48,383 nucleotides of DNA from Bacillota bacterium (GCA_023390115.1 JAEWDM010000041.1:1-48383); one strand, 5' to 3'; numbered from the stretch's first letter, positions 34,525 through 43,756 are shown. Numbers and translations: made by a program. The notes: generated from the sequence alone by a model not told the origin.

Positions 34525-35994
34525 ATGCAAAAAAATAGTGGTTTGAAAATATTATTTGTTTCGGCTGAAGTGTCGCCATTTGCAAAGACAGGCGGCTTGG
34601 CTGACGTTGCGGGATCTCTTCCTCAGGCGCTTGCGTCAATGGGCAATGACATAAGAGTTGTTATGCCGCAGTATAAAATTATTAAAAATCCCATGGAATA
34701 TGTAACAGACTTTCCGGTGATGGTTGATTTTAAAAAGGAAACCTGTATAGTAAAGGGAACCGAAGTGCCTATTGGTCCAAGGAAGCAAAGCGGCAGCATG
34801 CCTGTATACTTTATAGGCAATTATCATTACTACGACAGGGAAGGGATATATTGCTATCCTGACGATGGAGAGCGCTTTGCATTTTTCTGCAGTGCGGTGC
34901 TGGGGATGCTTCCTAAAATAAATTTTAAGCCGGATATAATACACTGCAATGACTGGCATACCGGACCAATATGTATGATTTTAAAGGAGAACTATAAGGA
35001 CGACCCGTTTTACAGCGGAATATCCACTGTCTATACTGTTCATAATCTGGAATATCAAGGAAATTTTTGGGCTGAGGCATATAAATTGTTTAATGTGGGG
35101 AGGGGGGTTCTTGACCCTGACAAAGCAGAATTTTATGGGGAATTCAGTTTTATGAAGGCCGGGCTTGCATACTGTGATAAAATTAGTACTGTCAGTGAGG
35201 CTTACGCACGTGAAATACAAACCCCCGAGTATGGTGAAAAGCTGGAAGGACTGCTTCAAAAAAGAGAAAGCGATCTTTCTGGAATAATTAATGGAATAAG
35301 CTATAATGATTTTAACCCGCAAAAGGATAAGATCATATATAGAAATTTTAATGCTAAAACGGCGCATAATAAGAGAGAGAATAAATATGCCCTTCAAAGG
35401 GAATTGGGGCTTCCTGTAGGAGATATGCCGGTAGCAGGTCTTATTTCCAGACTTACGGGACAAAAAGGGCTGGATCTCATTATTGAGTCGCTTGATGAAA
35501 TGATGGCAGGGCAGGATATGCAGTTTATTCTTCTTGGTTCGGGTGACGCAAATTATGAGGAGGCTTTTAAAAATGCCGCAATCAAGTATCCTGATAAGAT
35601 TTCGGCATATATAGGATTTAATGTAGAGCTGGCACAAAAAATATATGCGGGGTGCGATATTTTTCTTATGCCATCCAGATTTGAGCCTTGCGGTCTGGGG
35701 CAGATGATTAGCTTGAGATATGGCGCCGTTCCCGTGGTCAGAGCTGTGGGGGGCCTGGCGGACACCGTAATCGATTTCGATGCGGATAATGAAAACGGAA
35801 ACGGATTTTCCTTCACCGGCTTTACGGCCAAGGCACTACAGGGAGCCTTAAATAGAGCGTTAAAGCTATACCGTGAGGAGCCGGCTGTGTGGTACAAGCT
35901 TATTGAAAAGGGCATGGGATGTAATTTTTCATGGAGCACTCCGGCAAAAAAATATATGAAGCTCTACCAGACGGCACTGAAAGATGAAGATTGA
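34525..35994 (+). CDS. glgA: Glycogen synthase (ADP-glucose)
   Basis: The 489-residue GT5 enzyme elongates alpha-1,4-glucan. It shows the ADP-glucose loop KTGGLADVAGSLP near the N-terminus, HCNDWHTG, TVHNLEYQG, SRLTGQKGLDL, and the C-terminal PSRFEPCGLGQMISLRYGA with catalytic Glu region. A longer in-frame ORF begins at 34456, but AGGGGGT fits ATG 34525, which gives the usual N-terminus KILFVSAEVSPFAK. No other glycogen genes are adjacent. Confidence 0.95.
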   Translation: MQKNSGLKILFVSAEVSPFAKTGGLADVAGSLPQALASMGNDIRVVMPQYKIIKNPMEYVTDFPVMVDFKKETCIVKGTEVPIGPRKQSGSMPVYFIGNYHYYDREGIYCYPDDGERFAFFCSAVLGMLPKINFKPDIIHCNDWHTGPICMILKENYKDDPFYSGISTVYTVHNLEYQGNFWAEAYKLFNVGRGVLDPDKAEFYGEFSFMKAGLAYCDKISTVSEAYAREIQTPEYGEKLEGLLQKRESDLSGIINGISYNDFNPQKDKIIYRNFNAKTAHNKRENKYALQRELGLPVGDMPVAGLISRLTGQKGLDLIIESLDEMMAGQDMQFILLGSGDANYEEAFKNAAIKYPDKISAYIGFNVELAQKIYAGCDIFLMPSRFEPCGLGQMISLRYGAVPVVRAVGGLADTVIDFDADNENGNGFSFTGFTAKALQGALNRALKLYREEPAVWYKLIEKGMGCNFSWSTPAKKYMKLYQTALKDED

Positions 35995-36030
35995 GTATAT
36001 AAAATTCAGCACATGAAAGGGACTGTATCT

Positions 36031-36669
36031 ATGCATGAAAAGGAACAACGTATTGACAACATAATAAAAGAATTTGATTTGCTGTATAATGATGCACAGT
36101 GCTCCCTGGAGTACAAGGATCCGCTCCAGTTGTTGATATCAACCCAGCTCGCCGCACAATGTACCGACGCAAGAGTTAATATGGTAACCAAGACTCTATT
36201 TGAAAAATATAAAAATGTGTTTGATTTTGCAGGCGCAGATATAGCAGAGCTTGAGCAGGATATAAAGTCTACAGGTTTTTATAGAAACAAAGCCCGGAAT
36301 ATAATAAATTGCTGCCGCATGCTTATCGAGAAATATGACGGCAGGGTGCCGGGAAATATGGATGACCTGCTGAAGCTCCCCGGAGTGGGGCGTAAAACCG
36401 CAAACCTTGTGCTTGGAGATATTTTTGGCATACCGGGAATTGTGGTTGATACACATGCAAAAAGGCTTGCGAACAGAATAGGACTTACGCAAAACAGCGA
36501 CCCCGAAAAAATAGAATATGATTTGATGGATATAATTCCCAGGAAATATTGGAGCAAATTTTGCCACCAGCTTGTATATCATGGAAGGGCTGTTTGCGAC
36601 GCAAGAAAGCCCGGATGCAGCATATGCACCATAAAAGGCTGTTGCGACTATTATAAAGCTCTGAAATAG
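36031..36669 (+). CDS. nth: Endonuclease III (DNA glycosylase/AP lyase)
   Basis: The ~212-residue base-excision repair enzyme has the helix-hairpin-helix LPGVGRKTANLVLGD with catalytic Lys, catalytic Asp in VVDTHAKRLANRIGL, and the [4Fe-4S] ligands C-x6-C-x2-C-x5-C in CDARKPGCSICTIKGCC. ATG 36031 is nine bases after AAAGGGA; an in-frame ATG at 36013 overlaps that site. Follows glgA by 36 bp and may be co-transcribed. Confidence 0.95.
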   Translation: MHEKEQRIDNIIKEFDLLYNDAQCSLEYKDPLQLLISTQLAAQCTDARVNMVTKTLFEKYKNVFDFAGADIAELEQDIKSTGFYRNKARNIINCCRMLIEKYDGRVPGNMDDLLKLPGVGRKTANLVLGDIFGIPGIVVDTHAKRLANRIGLTQNSDPEKIEYDLMDIIPRKYWSKFCHQLVYHGRAVCDARKPGCSICTIKGCCDYYKALK

Positions 36670-36727
36670 AAGCTTTTTAAGCCTGTTTTTGAAAAACTGA
36701 ATAAAAGAGAAGGATTTTGAAGTTTAG

Positions 36728-36734
36728 TGTCGAA
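36728..36734 (+). promoter_or_regulatory. Perfect Spo0A-box heptamer
   Basis: TGTCGAA, 82 bp before the FtsA-like start, next to TATAAT sequences. A 7-mer alone can occur by chance. Confidence 0.35.
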
Positions 36735-36815
36735 ATTTAATTAGTTATAATAATTGTATATTCTTGTATTTGAGTATAATTAAATTTAAAATATTATTTT
36801 ACATGAGGTGTTGGT

Positions 36816-38996
36816 ATGGCTGTCAATGCAGGTCAATCGCGTAAAGGTGAAAAGAAAAAAAATATTATTCGGTTGAACAAGCAGACAGAGGTCAAAAAGC
36901 CTCCTGCTGACGGGGGGAGGAATATAGAGCCCCAGGATATTATATTTGCTCTGGACATAGGAACCAGAACTGTCGTTGGAATTGCAGGAGTGCCTGACGG
37001 GAATAAATTTAAGGTTATTGCCTCTGAGGTAGTGGAGCATAAAAACAGAGCCATGCTTGACGGACAGATCCATAATATAGGGCAGGTAGCCGAGGTATCC
37101 AGAGAGGTAAAGGAGAGGCTTGAAAAAAAGCTGGGCTTTACTTTGGCAAAGGTAGCTATAGCGGCTGCGGGAAGGGTTTTACGCACATGTGAAATAACTG
37201 TTCACAGGGATATGGATTCGACGAAGGAAATAGACAGGGCCACTGTCAGCAGTATAGAAATGGAAGGAATACAGATGGCTCAGCTCAAGCTGGATGATGA
37301 AATATCTCAGGAGGAGAAAACGCAGTTTTATTGTGTTGGGTACAGTGTCATAAATTATTATTTGAACGGTTATATCATCTCTTCTCTTGAGGGGCATAAG
37401 GCAAAAAAAATAGGAATAGATATTCTGGCCACATTTTTGCCCCACATAGTGGTTGACAGCCTTTATACCGTAATGAATAAGATAGGGCTTGAGGTGGTAA
37501 GCCTTACCCTTGAGCCGATTGCGGCGATAAATGTTACAATCCCTAAGGATCTCCGGCTTTTGAATCTGGCGCTTGTGGATATTGGAGCAGGCACTTCCGA
37601 TATTGCGCTTACAAAGGATGGAAGTGTTATTGCTTATGGAATGGCTCCTGTTGCAGGGGATGAAATTACTGAAAAAATAGCTCAAAATTACCTTGTAGAT
37701 TTCATTACTGCTGAAAAAATAAAAATTTCATTATCCTCGGATAGCGATAAAGTCAGCTTTACCGATATACTGGGGAAAAAGCATGCTGTAGAGATAGAGG
37801 ATGTCCGGAAGGCTGTAAATCCCTCCATTCTTTTTTTGGCAGAAACCATATCCGGCAAAATCCTTGAGTATAATAAAAAGGCCCCCAATGCAATTTTTTT
37901 AATCGGAGGTGGAAGCCGTATACCCGGACTTACAGACATGATTGCCGATAGCCTTAAAATACCCAGAGAAAGGGTTGCAGTAAGAGGACGGGATATAATA
38001 CAGAACGTCAAATTCAACGGAAGAAAGCTGTCGGGCCCTGAAGCGGTTACACCCGTGGGAATAGCGGTTACAGCTATGATTCAGCGCGGGCAGGACTTTT
38101 TGACGGTAACTGTGAATGAAAATAAAATTCGTCTTTTTAACTCCAGAAGGATGACTGTTGCCGATGCATTAATACTAATGGGCTTTAACCCCGAGCAGTT
38201 GATCGGAAGATCGGGAAAGAGTCTTTCCTTTGAGCTGAACGGAGTAAAAAAGACTATAAGGGGAGAGTACGGAAAGGCTGCCGAAATATTTGTAAATGGT
38301 ATGCCGGGGAATCTTGAGACAGTTTTAAGGCATGACGACTACATTAAAATAAATCCCGCGGAAAACGGCAGGGATGCTGAAATAAAGGCCGGGGATCTGA
38401 TGAGCATGTCGGCGGGAAGGGTTTATTTGAATGGAGCTGCCGTAGACATTGCTTCAAAAGTGTATATAAATCAAAAGCCTGCCGGAAAGGAGAGCATAAT
38501 CTGTGAGGATGATGCTGTGGAGGTAAGCTGTATAAAGGATCTTTCGGATTTAATTGAATTTTATGAAATAGATAAAGACAGCTATGATTTTTTAGTCAAT
38601 GGACAAAAAGCAGAAATGTGTTATCTCCTGGAAGACAGCGATGCAGTTGATGTTATAAAAAAATCTGAAAGTAAAACTGAAGCTTTTGATGAGGAGACCA
38701 AAACAGAAATAAAGGAAGTGTACATATATCCGGATGAGGATAGAAGTGCAGGTGAAATAAAAAACGATTTTAGCCAGCCGGATTTAACAAATGCCTTTAG
38801 TGTTATAATCAATGGCAAAAGCACTTTCCTGCCGGATAAAAAAAGCCAATATATATTTGTAGATGTTTTTAACCATATTGAGTTTGACTTGTCAAAGCCT
38901 CAGGGCAGTATAGCTTTAAAGCTTAATGGAAATCAAGCTGCTTTTACTGATAAAATTAAGCCGGGGGATATTATCGACATATACTGGGAGAAATAA
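36816..38996 (+). CDS. FtsA/PilM-like actin-fold protein with extended C-terminus
   Basis: The 726-residue protein's N-terminal ~400 residues form an actin-like ATPase of the FtsA type: ALDIGTRTVVGIAG, VAIAAAGRVLRT, VDIGAGTSDIALT, APVAGDEITEKIA and FLIGGGSRIPGL with SHS2-like insertion. FtsA proteins are usually ~420 residues. Here a further ~300 residues contain repeated small beta-domains each with a loop like FVNGMP, YLNGAAVDI, LVNGQKA, IINGKSTF, ending DIIDIYWEK. No membrane helix or terminal amphipathic anchor is obvious. It is probably a clostridial FtsA paralogue in division or sporulation, given the 0A box upstream. Ribosome site GAGGTG. Confidence 0.8.
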   Translation: MAVNAGQSRKGEKKKNIIRLNKQTEVKKPPADGGRNIEPQDIIFALDIGTRTVVGIAGVPDGNKFKVIASEVVEHKNRAMLDGQIHNIGQVAEVSREVKERLEKKLGFTLAKVAIAAAGRVLRTCEITVHRDMDSTKEIDRATVSSIEMEGIQMAQLKLDDEISQEEKTQFYCVGYSVINYYLNGYIISSLEGHKAKKIGIDILATFLPHIVVDSLYTVMNKIGLEVVSLTLEPIAAINVTIPKDLRLLNLALVDIGAGTSDIALTKDGSVIAYGMAPVAGDEITEKIAQNYLVDFITAEKIKISLSSDSDKVSFTDILGKKHAVEIEDVRKAVNPSILFLAETISGKILEYNKKAPNAIFLIGGGSRIPGLTDMIADSLKIPRERVAVRGRDIIQNVKFNGRKLSGPEAVTPVGIAVTAMIQRGQDFLTVTVNENKIRLFNSRRMTVADALILMGFNPEQLIGRSGKSLSFELNGVKKTIRGEYGKAAEIFVNGMPGNLETVLRHDDYIKINPAENGRDAEIKAGDLMSMSAGRVYLNGAAVDIASKVYINQKPAGKESIICEDDAVEVSCIKDLSDLIEFYEIDKDSYDFLVNGQKAEMCYLLEDSDAVDVIKKSESKTEAFDEETKTEIKEVYIYPDEDRSAGEIKNDFSQPDLTNAFSVIINGKSTFLPDKKSQYIFVDVFNHIEFDLSKPQGSIALKLNGNQAAFTDKIKPGDIIDIYWEK

Positions 38997-39041
38997 TCCG
39001 GTTGTATAAATTTTGATATAGGGGTAGAAGGGTGTGTTCTT

Positions 39042-40727
39042 GTGAATAGGGTTGATAAATACGATCAGATGTATTTAGAGCTTGGGTTTGCTTTTATATT
39101 GATAGGCTTTTTTTACATTGCTGTACATGATGTTTTATTTGCTGCCCATAGCATATTATTATATCATTTGCTTTTTTTTGCCTTTATAATGGTTTACACA
39201 TACTTAAAGCATTATATGGTAAAGAAGAATATTTTCAGGAGAGACAGGCTTATCTTTGTGTTTAAAATCATGGACGTAAGCTTTTTTTCGTTTGGTATAG
39301 TGTATCTTAACATAGGAGAATGGGCTTATATATTTACAATCCTTATTCTTGCTTTTACCAGCCTTGTTAAGGGTAAAAAGCAGGGCTTGCTCCTGGTCGC
39401 AATATTAATAGTTACCACCTTTCTTATTTATATATCTTACAATATTTCTGTATCAAATCAAAGAATATCGTTTGTTGAATTTTTCACATCACAGCTTTTT
39501 TTCCAGATGCTGTTTTATTATATAACAGTTATACTTTTTGTAATGATATGCAGCAAAATTCAGCGGAATAATCTGGAAAATGAAGAGGAGAATAAGAAGC
39601 TGCTGGTGCAGCTTGAGGAAAAGTATCAGCAGCTTGAGGTGGCTCAGGAGGAAATAAAAATTCATTACGGAAAATTAAAGGACACAAACATAAAGCTTGA
39701 GGATGCAAACAAAAAATTGACAAGCAGTATAGCCGAGTTTTATACTTTGCAGCAAATTACTCAGGCAATAAGCTCAATATTTGATATAAATGAGCTTTTA
39801 AAGTATGTGAATGACATAATTCTGGGAGTTATGGGGGTAAGCTATTCCACAATAATACTTTACGATGGGAAAAAGTCGAAATTAACTGTGCATACTACCA
39901 ACATTAAGAATAAAGAGGAGCTTGATATTTTAAACAATAATATCAACTGCAATATATTGATAAACACTCTGAACAATTCGAAGCCCATTATCGAAAACTT
40001 TGCCGACTCTGATGAGTATATTTTCACTGATGGCAGAGATGTTAATTCCCTTATTTGTGTACCGTTAAGCACAAAAACAAGAAAGTTCGGACTGGTACTT
40101 ATAGAACAGAAGTATTACGGAGCTTTTGACGACGAAAATGTAAGGCTTTTGGATATAATAGGGCAGCAGGTGGGCATAGCGATGGAAAATGCCGAGCTGT
40201 ACCAGAAAATGCATGAGCTGGCCACTATTGACGGGCTTACAGGCATTTACAACAGGCTTTATTTTCAGGAAAGGCTTCAAACGGAATTTTCAAAAGCGCA
40301 GAAGGGAGGGTACAATCTTTCTGTTGCCATATTTGACATAGACCATTTTAAAAGGTTTAATGATACCTTCGGTCATTTATTCGGAGACAAGGTATTAAAA
40401 AGTATAGCCGGTACGGTGAAGGATTTTTTGAGAAGCACTGATGTTTTTGCCAGGTACGGCGGAGAGGAGTTTATAATACTTTTCCCCCGAACAAGCACCG
40501 AGGAGGCGTATGAAAAGGTTGAGGACCTGAGAAAAAGAATAAACCAGCACAGCATAAAGGATAACCTTGTTACAGCCTGTGTAACCGTCAGCTTTGGTAT
40601 AGCATGCTTCCCTGAAAGCGCCGTTACGGAAAGTGAGTTTATAAGAAAAGCGGATGATGCCCTGTATGCTGCTAAAAATGCAGGAAGAAACTGTGTGAAG
40701 GTTGCAGATATATGGGTAAGGGGATGA
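39042..40727 (+). CDS. Diguanylate cyclase: membrane-GAF-GGDEF
   Basis: The 561-residue protein has six hydrophobic helices (~1-170), a coiled-coil (~180-230), a GAF domain (~240-385) and a C-terminal GGDEF domain (~395-555). The active site is RYGGEEFIILFPR, and RSTD five residues upstream is a feedback I-site. LATIDGLTGIYNR and FDIDHFKRFND carry metal and substrate residues. It should make c-di-GMP, opposing the HD-GYP protein 5 kb away. GTG start with AGAAGGGTG. Confidence 0.93.
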   Translation: MNRVDKYDQMYLELGFAFILIGFFYIAVHDVLFAAHSILLYHLLFFAFIMVYTYLKHYMVKKNIFRRDRLIFVFKIMDVSFFSFGIVYLNIGEWAYIFTILILAFTSLVKGKKQGLLLVAILIVTTFLIYISYNISVSNQRISFVEFFTSQLFFQMLFYYITVILFVMICSKIQRNNLENEEENKKLLVQLEEKYQQLEVAQEEIKIHYGKLKDTNIKLEDANKKLTSSIAEFYTLQQITQAISSIFDINELLKYVNDIILGVMGVSYSTIILYDGKKSKLTVHTTNIKNKEELDILNNNINCNILINTLNNSKPIIENFADSDEYIFTDGRDVNSLICVPLSTKTRKFGLVLIEQKYYGAFDDENVRLLDIIGQQVGIAMENAELYQKMHELATIDGLTGIYNRLYFQERLQTEFSKAQKGGYNLSVAIFDIDHFKRFNDTFGHLFGDKVLKSIAGTVKDFLRSTDVFARYGGEEFIILFPRTSTEEAYEKVEDLRKRINQHSIKDNLVTACVTVSFGIACFPESAVTESEFIRKADDALYAAKNAGRNCVKVADIWVRG

Positions 40728-40797
40728 TGAATTTTCACCAAAAACAGACTTTTGGAATATATTAAAATATCGATGCCTTTTTGAGAGGAGTGTGCAT

Positions 40798-40869
40798 ATG
40801 AAAATAATGGTGTTAAAAATGCCGAGATTTTTTGGAAATATAATTAGAAAGGTACTTAGGATGGGATAA
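40798..40869 (+). CDS. spoVM: SpoVM-like spore coat anchoring peptide
   Basis: A 23-residue ORF, starting MKIMVLKMPRFFGN and ending IIRKVLRMG, has a strong GAGAGGAG ribosome site seven bases before ATG. It matches the Bacillus SpoVM pattern (MKFYTIKLPKFLGG...): a short amphipathic helix with a conserved proline at position 9 that recognises the curved forespore membrane and recruits SpoIVA. The position next to rpmB is conserved with Bacillus. Because of its length it is easily missed by gene finders. Confidence 0.88.
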   Translation: MKIMVLKMPRFFGNIIRKVLRMG

Positions 40870-40872
40870 ACT

Positions 40873-40907
40873 AAAATAAAAGAAGCATAGGATGCTTCTT
40901 TTATTTT
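40873..40907. terminator. Bidirectional terminator between spoVM and rpmB
   Basis: AAAATAAAAGAAGCAT and ATGCTTCTTTTATTTT form a perfect 16-bp stem around AGG. Confidence 0.92.
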
Positions 40908-40917
40908 AATTTATTAT

Positions 40918-41106
40918 TTATACTGCTCTTGTAACCTTGTTGGAGCGAAGGCACCTTGTACAAACATTTGCTGATCTGGTAGTGCCCTTATCAACAATTT
41001 TAACCTTTTTAATATTGGGCTTCCAGGATCTGTTTGTTTTTCTGTTTGAATGGCTTACACTTAAGCCAAAGCGAACATCCTTGCTGCATACATCACATTT
41101 TGCCAT
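40918..41106 (-). CDS. rpmB: 50S ribosomal protein L28
   Basis: The 62-residue L28 keeps both zinc-type CxxC pairs (MAKCDVCSKD and NVCTRCLRSN) and the conserved SHSNRKTNRSWKPN loop. Ribosome site AAGGAGGTG. Single gene, convergent with spoVM. Confidence 0.98.
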   Translation of the reverse strand: MAKCDVCSKDVRFGLSVSHSNRKTNRSWKPNIKKVKIVDKGTTRSANVCTRCLRSNKVTRAV

Positions 41107-41287
41107 TTATGATTACACCTCCTTTAAGTGTGGAGAAATAGTATACTTATTAAAATTAACATATGCTTTAATAATCAAAGCAATAACTATTTTAACATAT
41201 AATAAGGAAATACCGCAAGTTTTTTTTACGAGTTTATAGAAAAATATAAATTATGTTCTATTTCAAATGGTTAATGCCGGCACCGTG

Positions 41288-42178
41288 CTACAGGGGGCTG
41301 TCTCCTATGGCATCATTGTACGGTTCAATATGAATTATTACCTGGACATTGCATGAAAGCTCGCTCTGTATCTTTTTTTCTATATCATGTATTAAGGTAT
41401 GGGACATCTCGACACTCATATAGGGATCTGTCATTATGTGCATGTCAACATGAAATTCATTTTCGTTACCCCTGCTCCTGATCCTGTGGGCATCCCTTAC
41501 AGATTCAAAGCTTAGGGCAATCTGCTTTAATTTATCCGGATCTATTACCGCCTTATCTACAAGAATATCACTGGTATATTTAAAAATTTCGTAGCCTGCA
41601 TGGATAATAAAGCCCGAGACAACAAGAGAGGCCAGAGGGTCTATGAATGACGGGAGGCCCATTTTTATGCATATCAAAGTTATAAGCACGCCTAATGACA
41701 CGTATATGTCGCTTCTGGTGTGCATGGAATCGGAGACCAGTATCTGGCTTGACAAGGCCTTCCCCTTTTTATACTCAAACCCGCAGACAAATATGTTTAT
41801 GCAGAGTGTGGCGATCAGCACAGTAAGGCTTTCAGTGCTTATTTGCGGGGAAACGGGATTTATAAAGCGCACAAAGGCATCTATAATTACTTTTATTCCT
41901 ATGGCAAAAAGCATTCCCCCTATAAATAAGCCCGCAAGTGTTTCAAACTTTTTGTGGCCATATGGGTGCTCGAGGTCTACCGGCTTTGAAGCAAACCATA
42001 TTCCAAGCAGGCCTACAACATTTGAGGCACCGTCCGTAAGAGAATGAAAGCCGTCAGCCGTCATACTGGAGCTTTGTATAATTGTACCGAAAATTATTTT
42101 TAAAACGGCTGCTCCAAGGTTTGCCAGCAAAATTATGCCAAGTATTCTTCTCACCCTTTTATAAATTCCCGCTGTCAC
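41288..42178 (-). CDS. CDF-family metal cation exporter
   Basis: The 296-residue cation diffusion facilitator has six membrane helices (~12-210) and a cytoplasmic metal-sensing domain (~215-290). Transport-site residues are HSLTD in SMTADGFHSLTDG (helix 2) and HTRSD in SDSMHTRSD (helix 5), the His/Asp pattern of Zn, Co or Ni exporters. The GTG start is behind AAGGAGAGG. A NiCo-type riboswitch and terminator in its leader point to cobalt or nickel export (CzcD-like). The 181 bp downstream to rpmB hold nothing else. Confidence 0.92.
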   Translation of the reverse strand: MTAGIYKRVRRILGIILLANLGAAVLKIIFGTIIQSSSMTADGFHSLTDGASNVVGLLGIWFASKPVDLEHPYGHKKFETLAGLFIGGMLFAIGIKVIIDAFVRFINPVSPQISTESLTVLIATLCINIFVCGFEYKKGKALSSQILVSDSMHTRSDIYVSLGVLITLICIKMGLPSFIDPLASLVVSGFIIHAGYEIFKYTSDILVDKAVIDPDKLKQIALSFESVRDAHRIRSRGNENEFHVDMHIMTDPYMSVEMSHTLIHDIEKKIQSELSCNVQVIIHIEPYNDAIGDSPL

Positions 42179-42228
42179 TGCAACCTCTCCTTCCTTAAGA
42201 ATACACTTTCACCTTCACTTTTAGAAAC

Positions 42229-42268
42229 AAAAAAACCATGAAACAATTTTAATGAAATTGTCCCATGG
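42229..42268 (-). terminator. Riboswitch-controlled terminator
   Basis: On the minus strand CCATGGGACAATTT pairs with AAATTGTTTCATGG and runs into T7. Its left arm contains CAATTT, which is also the 3' strand of the aptamer P1, so the two structures exclude each other. Confidence 0.85.
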
Positions 42269-42341
42269 ACCGCGAATCCACTGCCTCATAATGAAGCCCG
42301 GCTGAATATACCGAATATCAGTATACTGCCTGCTCAATTTC
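42254..42341 (-). promoter_or_regulatory. NiCo (cobalt/nickel) riboswitch aptamer
   Basis: Minus-strand RNA: P1 pairs GAAATTG (42341-42335) with CAATTTC (42260-42254). Between them are three hairpins: TATAC/GTATA, GCTTCA/TGAGGC and TGGA/TCCA. The linkers are AGCAGGCAG, CAGCCGGGC, GGCAGTGG and GGGAC. This four-stem junction with purine-rich conserved linkers fits the NiCo class known upstream of czcD exporters. Metal binding would stabilise P1, free the downstream terminator arm and switch the exporter on. Assignment is from memory of the family. Confidence 0.8.
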
Positions 42342-42345
42342 TTTA

Positions 42346-42374
42346 ATTATAATTCAAAACCTAAATATTGTCAA
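42346..42374 (-). promoter_or_regulatory. Consensus sigma-A promoter of riboswitch/exporter
   Basis: Minus strand TTGACA (42374-42369), 17 bp, TATAAT (42351-42346). Transcription would start just before the aptamer. Confidence 0.88.
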
Positions 42375-42533
42375 AGTCTTTTTGCTATATGTGTGTTTTG
42401 GATATATGGATAAAGTATATGTTTCATTATATGAAAATACTCCGTTAGAAGTTCTAAAAGCAGATAATTATGAGCATATATATGGGAAAAATATTTTTTT
42501 ATATGCATATTAGGTCTTGCTTTTTATTGATAA

Positions 42534-42851
42534 AATGAATGCAAAAATTATAATGACGCATACGATGCAAACAGAAGAGCTCTGGAAATTGACAGCGGCA
42601 ATATATATGCAAACAAGGGAATGGGCTTGACTCTTGTTAAGCTTGGGAGGCTGCAGGATGGAATTGGATTTCTGAAAAGATCTGCCGCCCTTACTACCTC
42701 TGATTATATGGTTCCGTACTATGATCTGGCTTTAACCCTCATTCAAAACAACAGAAAGGTGGAGGCAGCGGAAATAATTGAAGAGGGAAGGAGAAAATCC
42801 TCTGATTTTGCTTCTATGAGCGAAGCTCTATACGATATAATGGCACAATAA
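42534..42851 (+). pseudogene. TPR-repeat protein, 5'-truncated remnant
   Basis: The frame is open from 42534 and reads ALEIDSGNIYANKGMGLTLV, KLGRLQDGIGFLKRSAAL and PYYDLALTLIQNNRK, that is about two and a half tetratricopeptide repeats, ending LYDIMAQ. The repeat pattern begins upstream of the first ATG (42621), which lacks a ribosome site, and a TAA precedes it, so the N-terminal part is missing. It is a remnant or a short adaptor. The gap 42375-42533 holds only a weak 35-codon ORF (42406-42513). Confidence 0.55.
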
Positions 42852-42868
42852 AAAGGAAAGCTGTTTTT

Positions 42869-42889
42869 GGGCCGGAGGGCCCTTTTTTT
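42869..42889 (+). terminator. Rho-independent terminator
   Basis: GGGCC-GGAG-GGCCC followed by T7. Confidence 0.85.
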
Positions 42890-42897
42890 ATGAGATA

Positions 42898-43638
42898 TTA
42901 AAAGCTTAAGAACTCCCTTATTTTTATTGCGTAGTTTCTGCTCACGGGAATCTCCGCACGGGAATTTTTTAACCGGATTATATACGTCTGGTTAAACATA
43001 GGAGAAATTTCACGTACAAATTGGACGTTTACCAGATAGCCTCTATGGCATCTTAAAAAAAACGGTTCAAGAATTCCTTCAAGCTGCTCTAATGTATAAC
43101 GGCATTCAAAGCATCCATGCTCGACAAAAACATGGGTCTTTTTGTTTGATGCGCAGCAGTAGAGAATTTCTTCCTTATTGATTAGGACAATGGAGTCCGA
43201 CTTGTTTACCGTAATATAGTTTTTAAAATGATTGCTGACAGGCTGCAAAGGCTTAATGTCATCCTTTTTTCTTGTGTTAATATCCGCAGATACACGCATT
43301 ATAAGCTTACTCAGTCTTTTAGCGGTGACAGGCTTCATTATATAATCAAACGCTCCCAGTTCAAAGGCTTTTAATGCAAATTTATCATATGCCGTAAGAA
43401 AAGCAACATAAATATTCGGTAAAATGCTGGCTGCCTTCTCTACGAATTCAAGGCCATTCATTTCGGACATTAAAATGTCAGAAATAAGGACATGAGGATT
43501 AAGGCTCTGCATCTCATTCAGTGCTGAGAGAGGGCTTTGATAGCTGCTTATGAGCTTAACGTTATCAAAGCCTTTGAGCACATTTTTGAGATGCTCCAGG
43601 CACAGAGAATCCTCGTCAACAGTTATAAAATTTATCAC
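42898..43638 (-). CDS. LytTR-family response regulator
   Basis: The ~246-residue regulator has a receiver (1-120: FITVDEDSLCLEHL, phosphoacceptor Asp in LISDILMSEMNGLEF, FLTAYDKFAL, IMKPVT) and a C-terminal LytTR DNA-binding domain (~145-246: YITVNKSDSIVLINKEEILY, CHRGYLVN, EIPVSRNYAIKIREF), as in AgrA and LytR. A TTG at 43653 overlaps the ribosome site GGAG; GTG 43638 is spaced nine bases from it and is preferred. No kinase is adjacent. It is divergent from the contractile-injection genes and could control them. Separately, an orphan agrB lies 22 kb away. Confidence 0.9.
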   Translation of the reverse strand: MINFITVDEDSLCLEHLKNVLKGFDNVKLISSYQSPLSALNEMQSLNPHVLISDILMSEMNGLEFVEKAASILPNIYVAFLTAYDKFALKAFELGAFDYIMKPVTAKRLSKLIMRVSADINTRKKDDIKPLQPVSNHFKNYITVNKSDSIVLINKEEILYCCASNKKTHVFVEHGCFECRYTLEQLEGILEPFFLRCHRGYLVNVQFVREISPMFNQTYIIRLKNSRAEIPVSRNYAIKIREFLSF

Positions 43639-43756
43639 AATATTTCGCTCCAATATACTGACAATTTATTATAGATTAATTTTATACTGTGCAATTGATT
43701 AAGTCAACTAAATAATACCTGTTTCTGAATAATATAGCAGCATGCGCGTACGCATA

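Noticed and set aside
42406..42513. 35-codon ORF starting MDKVYVSLYENT
   Set aside because: Only a weak ribosome site, no recognisable family and A/T-rich filler codons; too little to call a gene.
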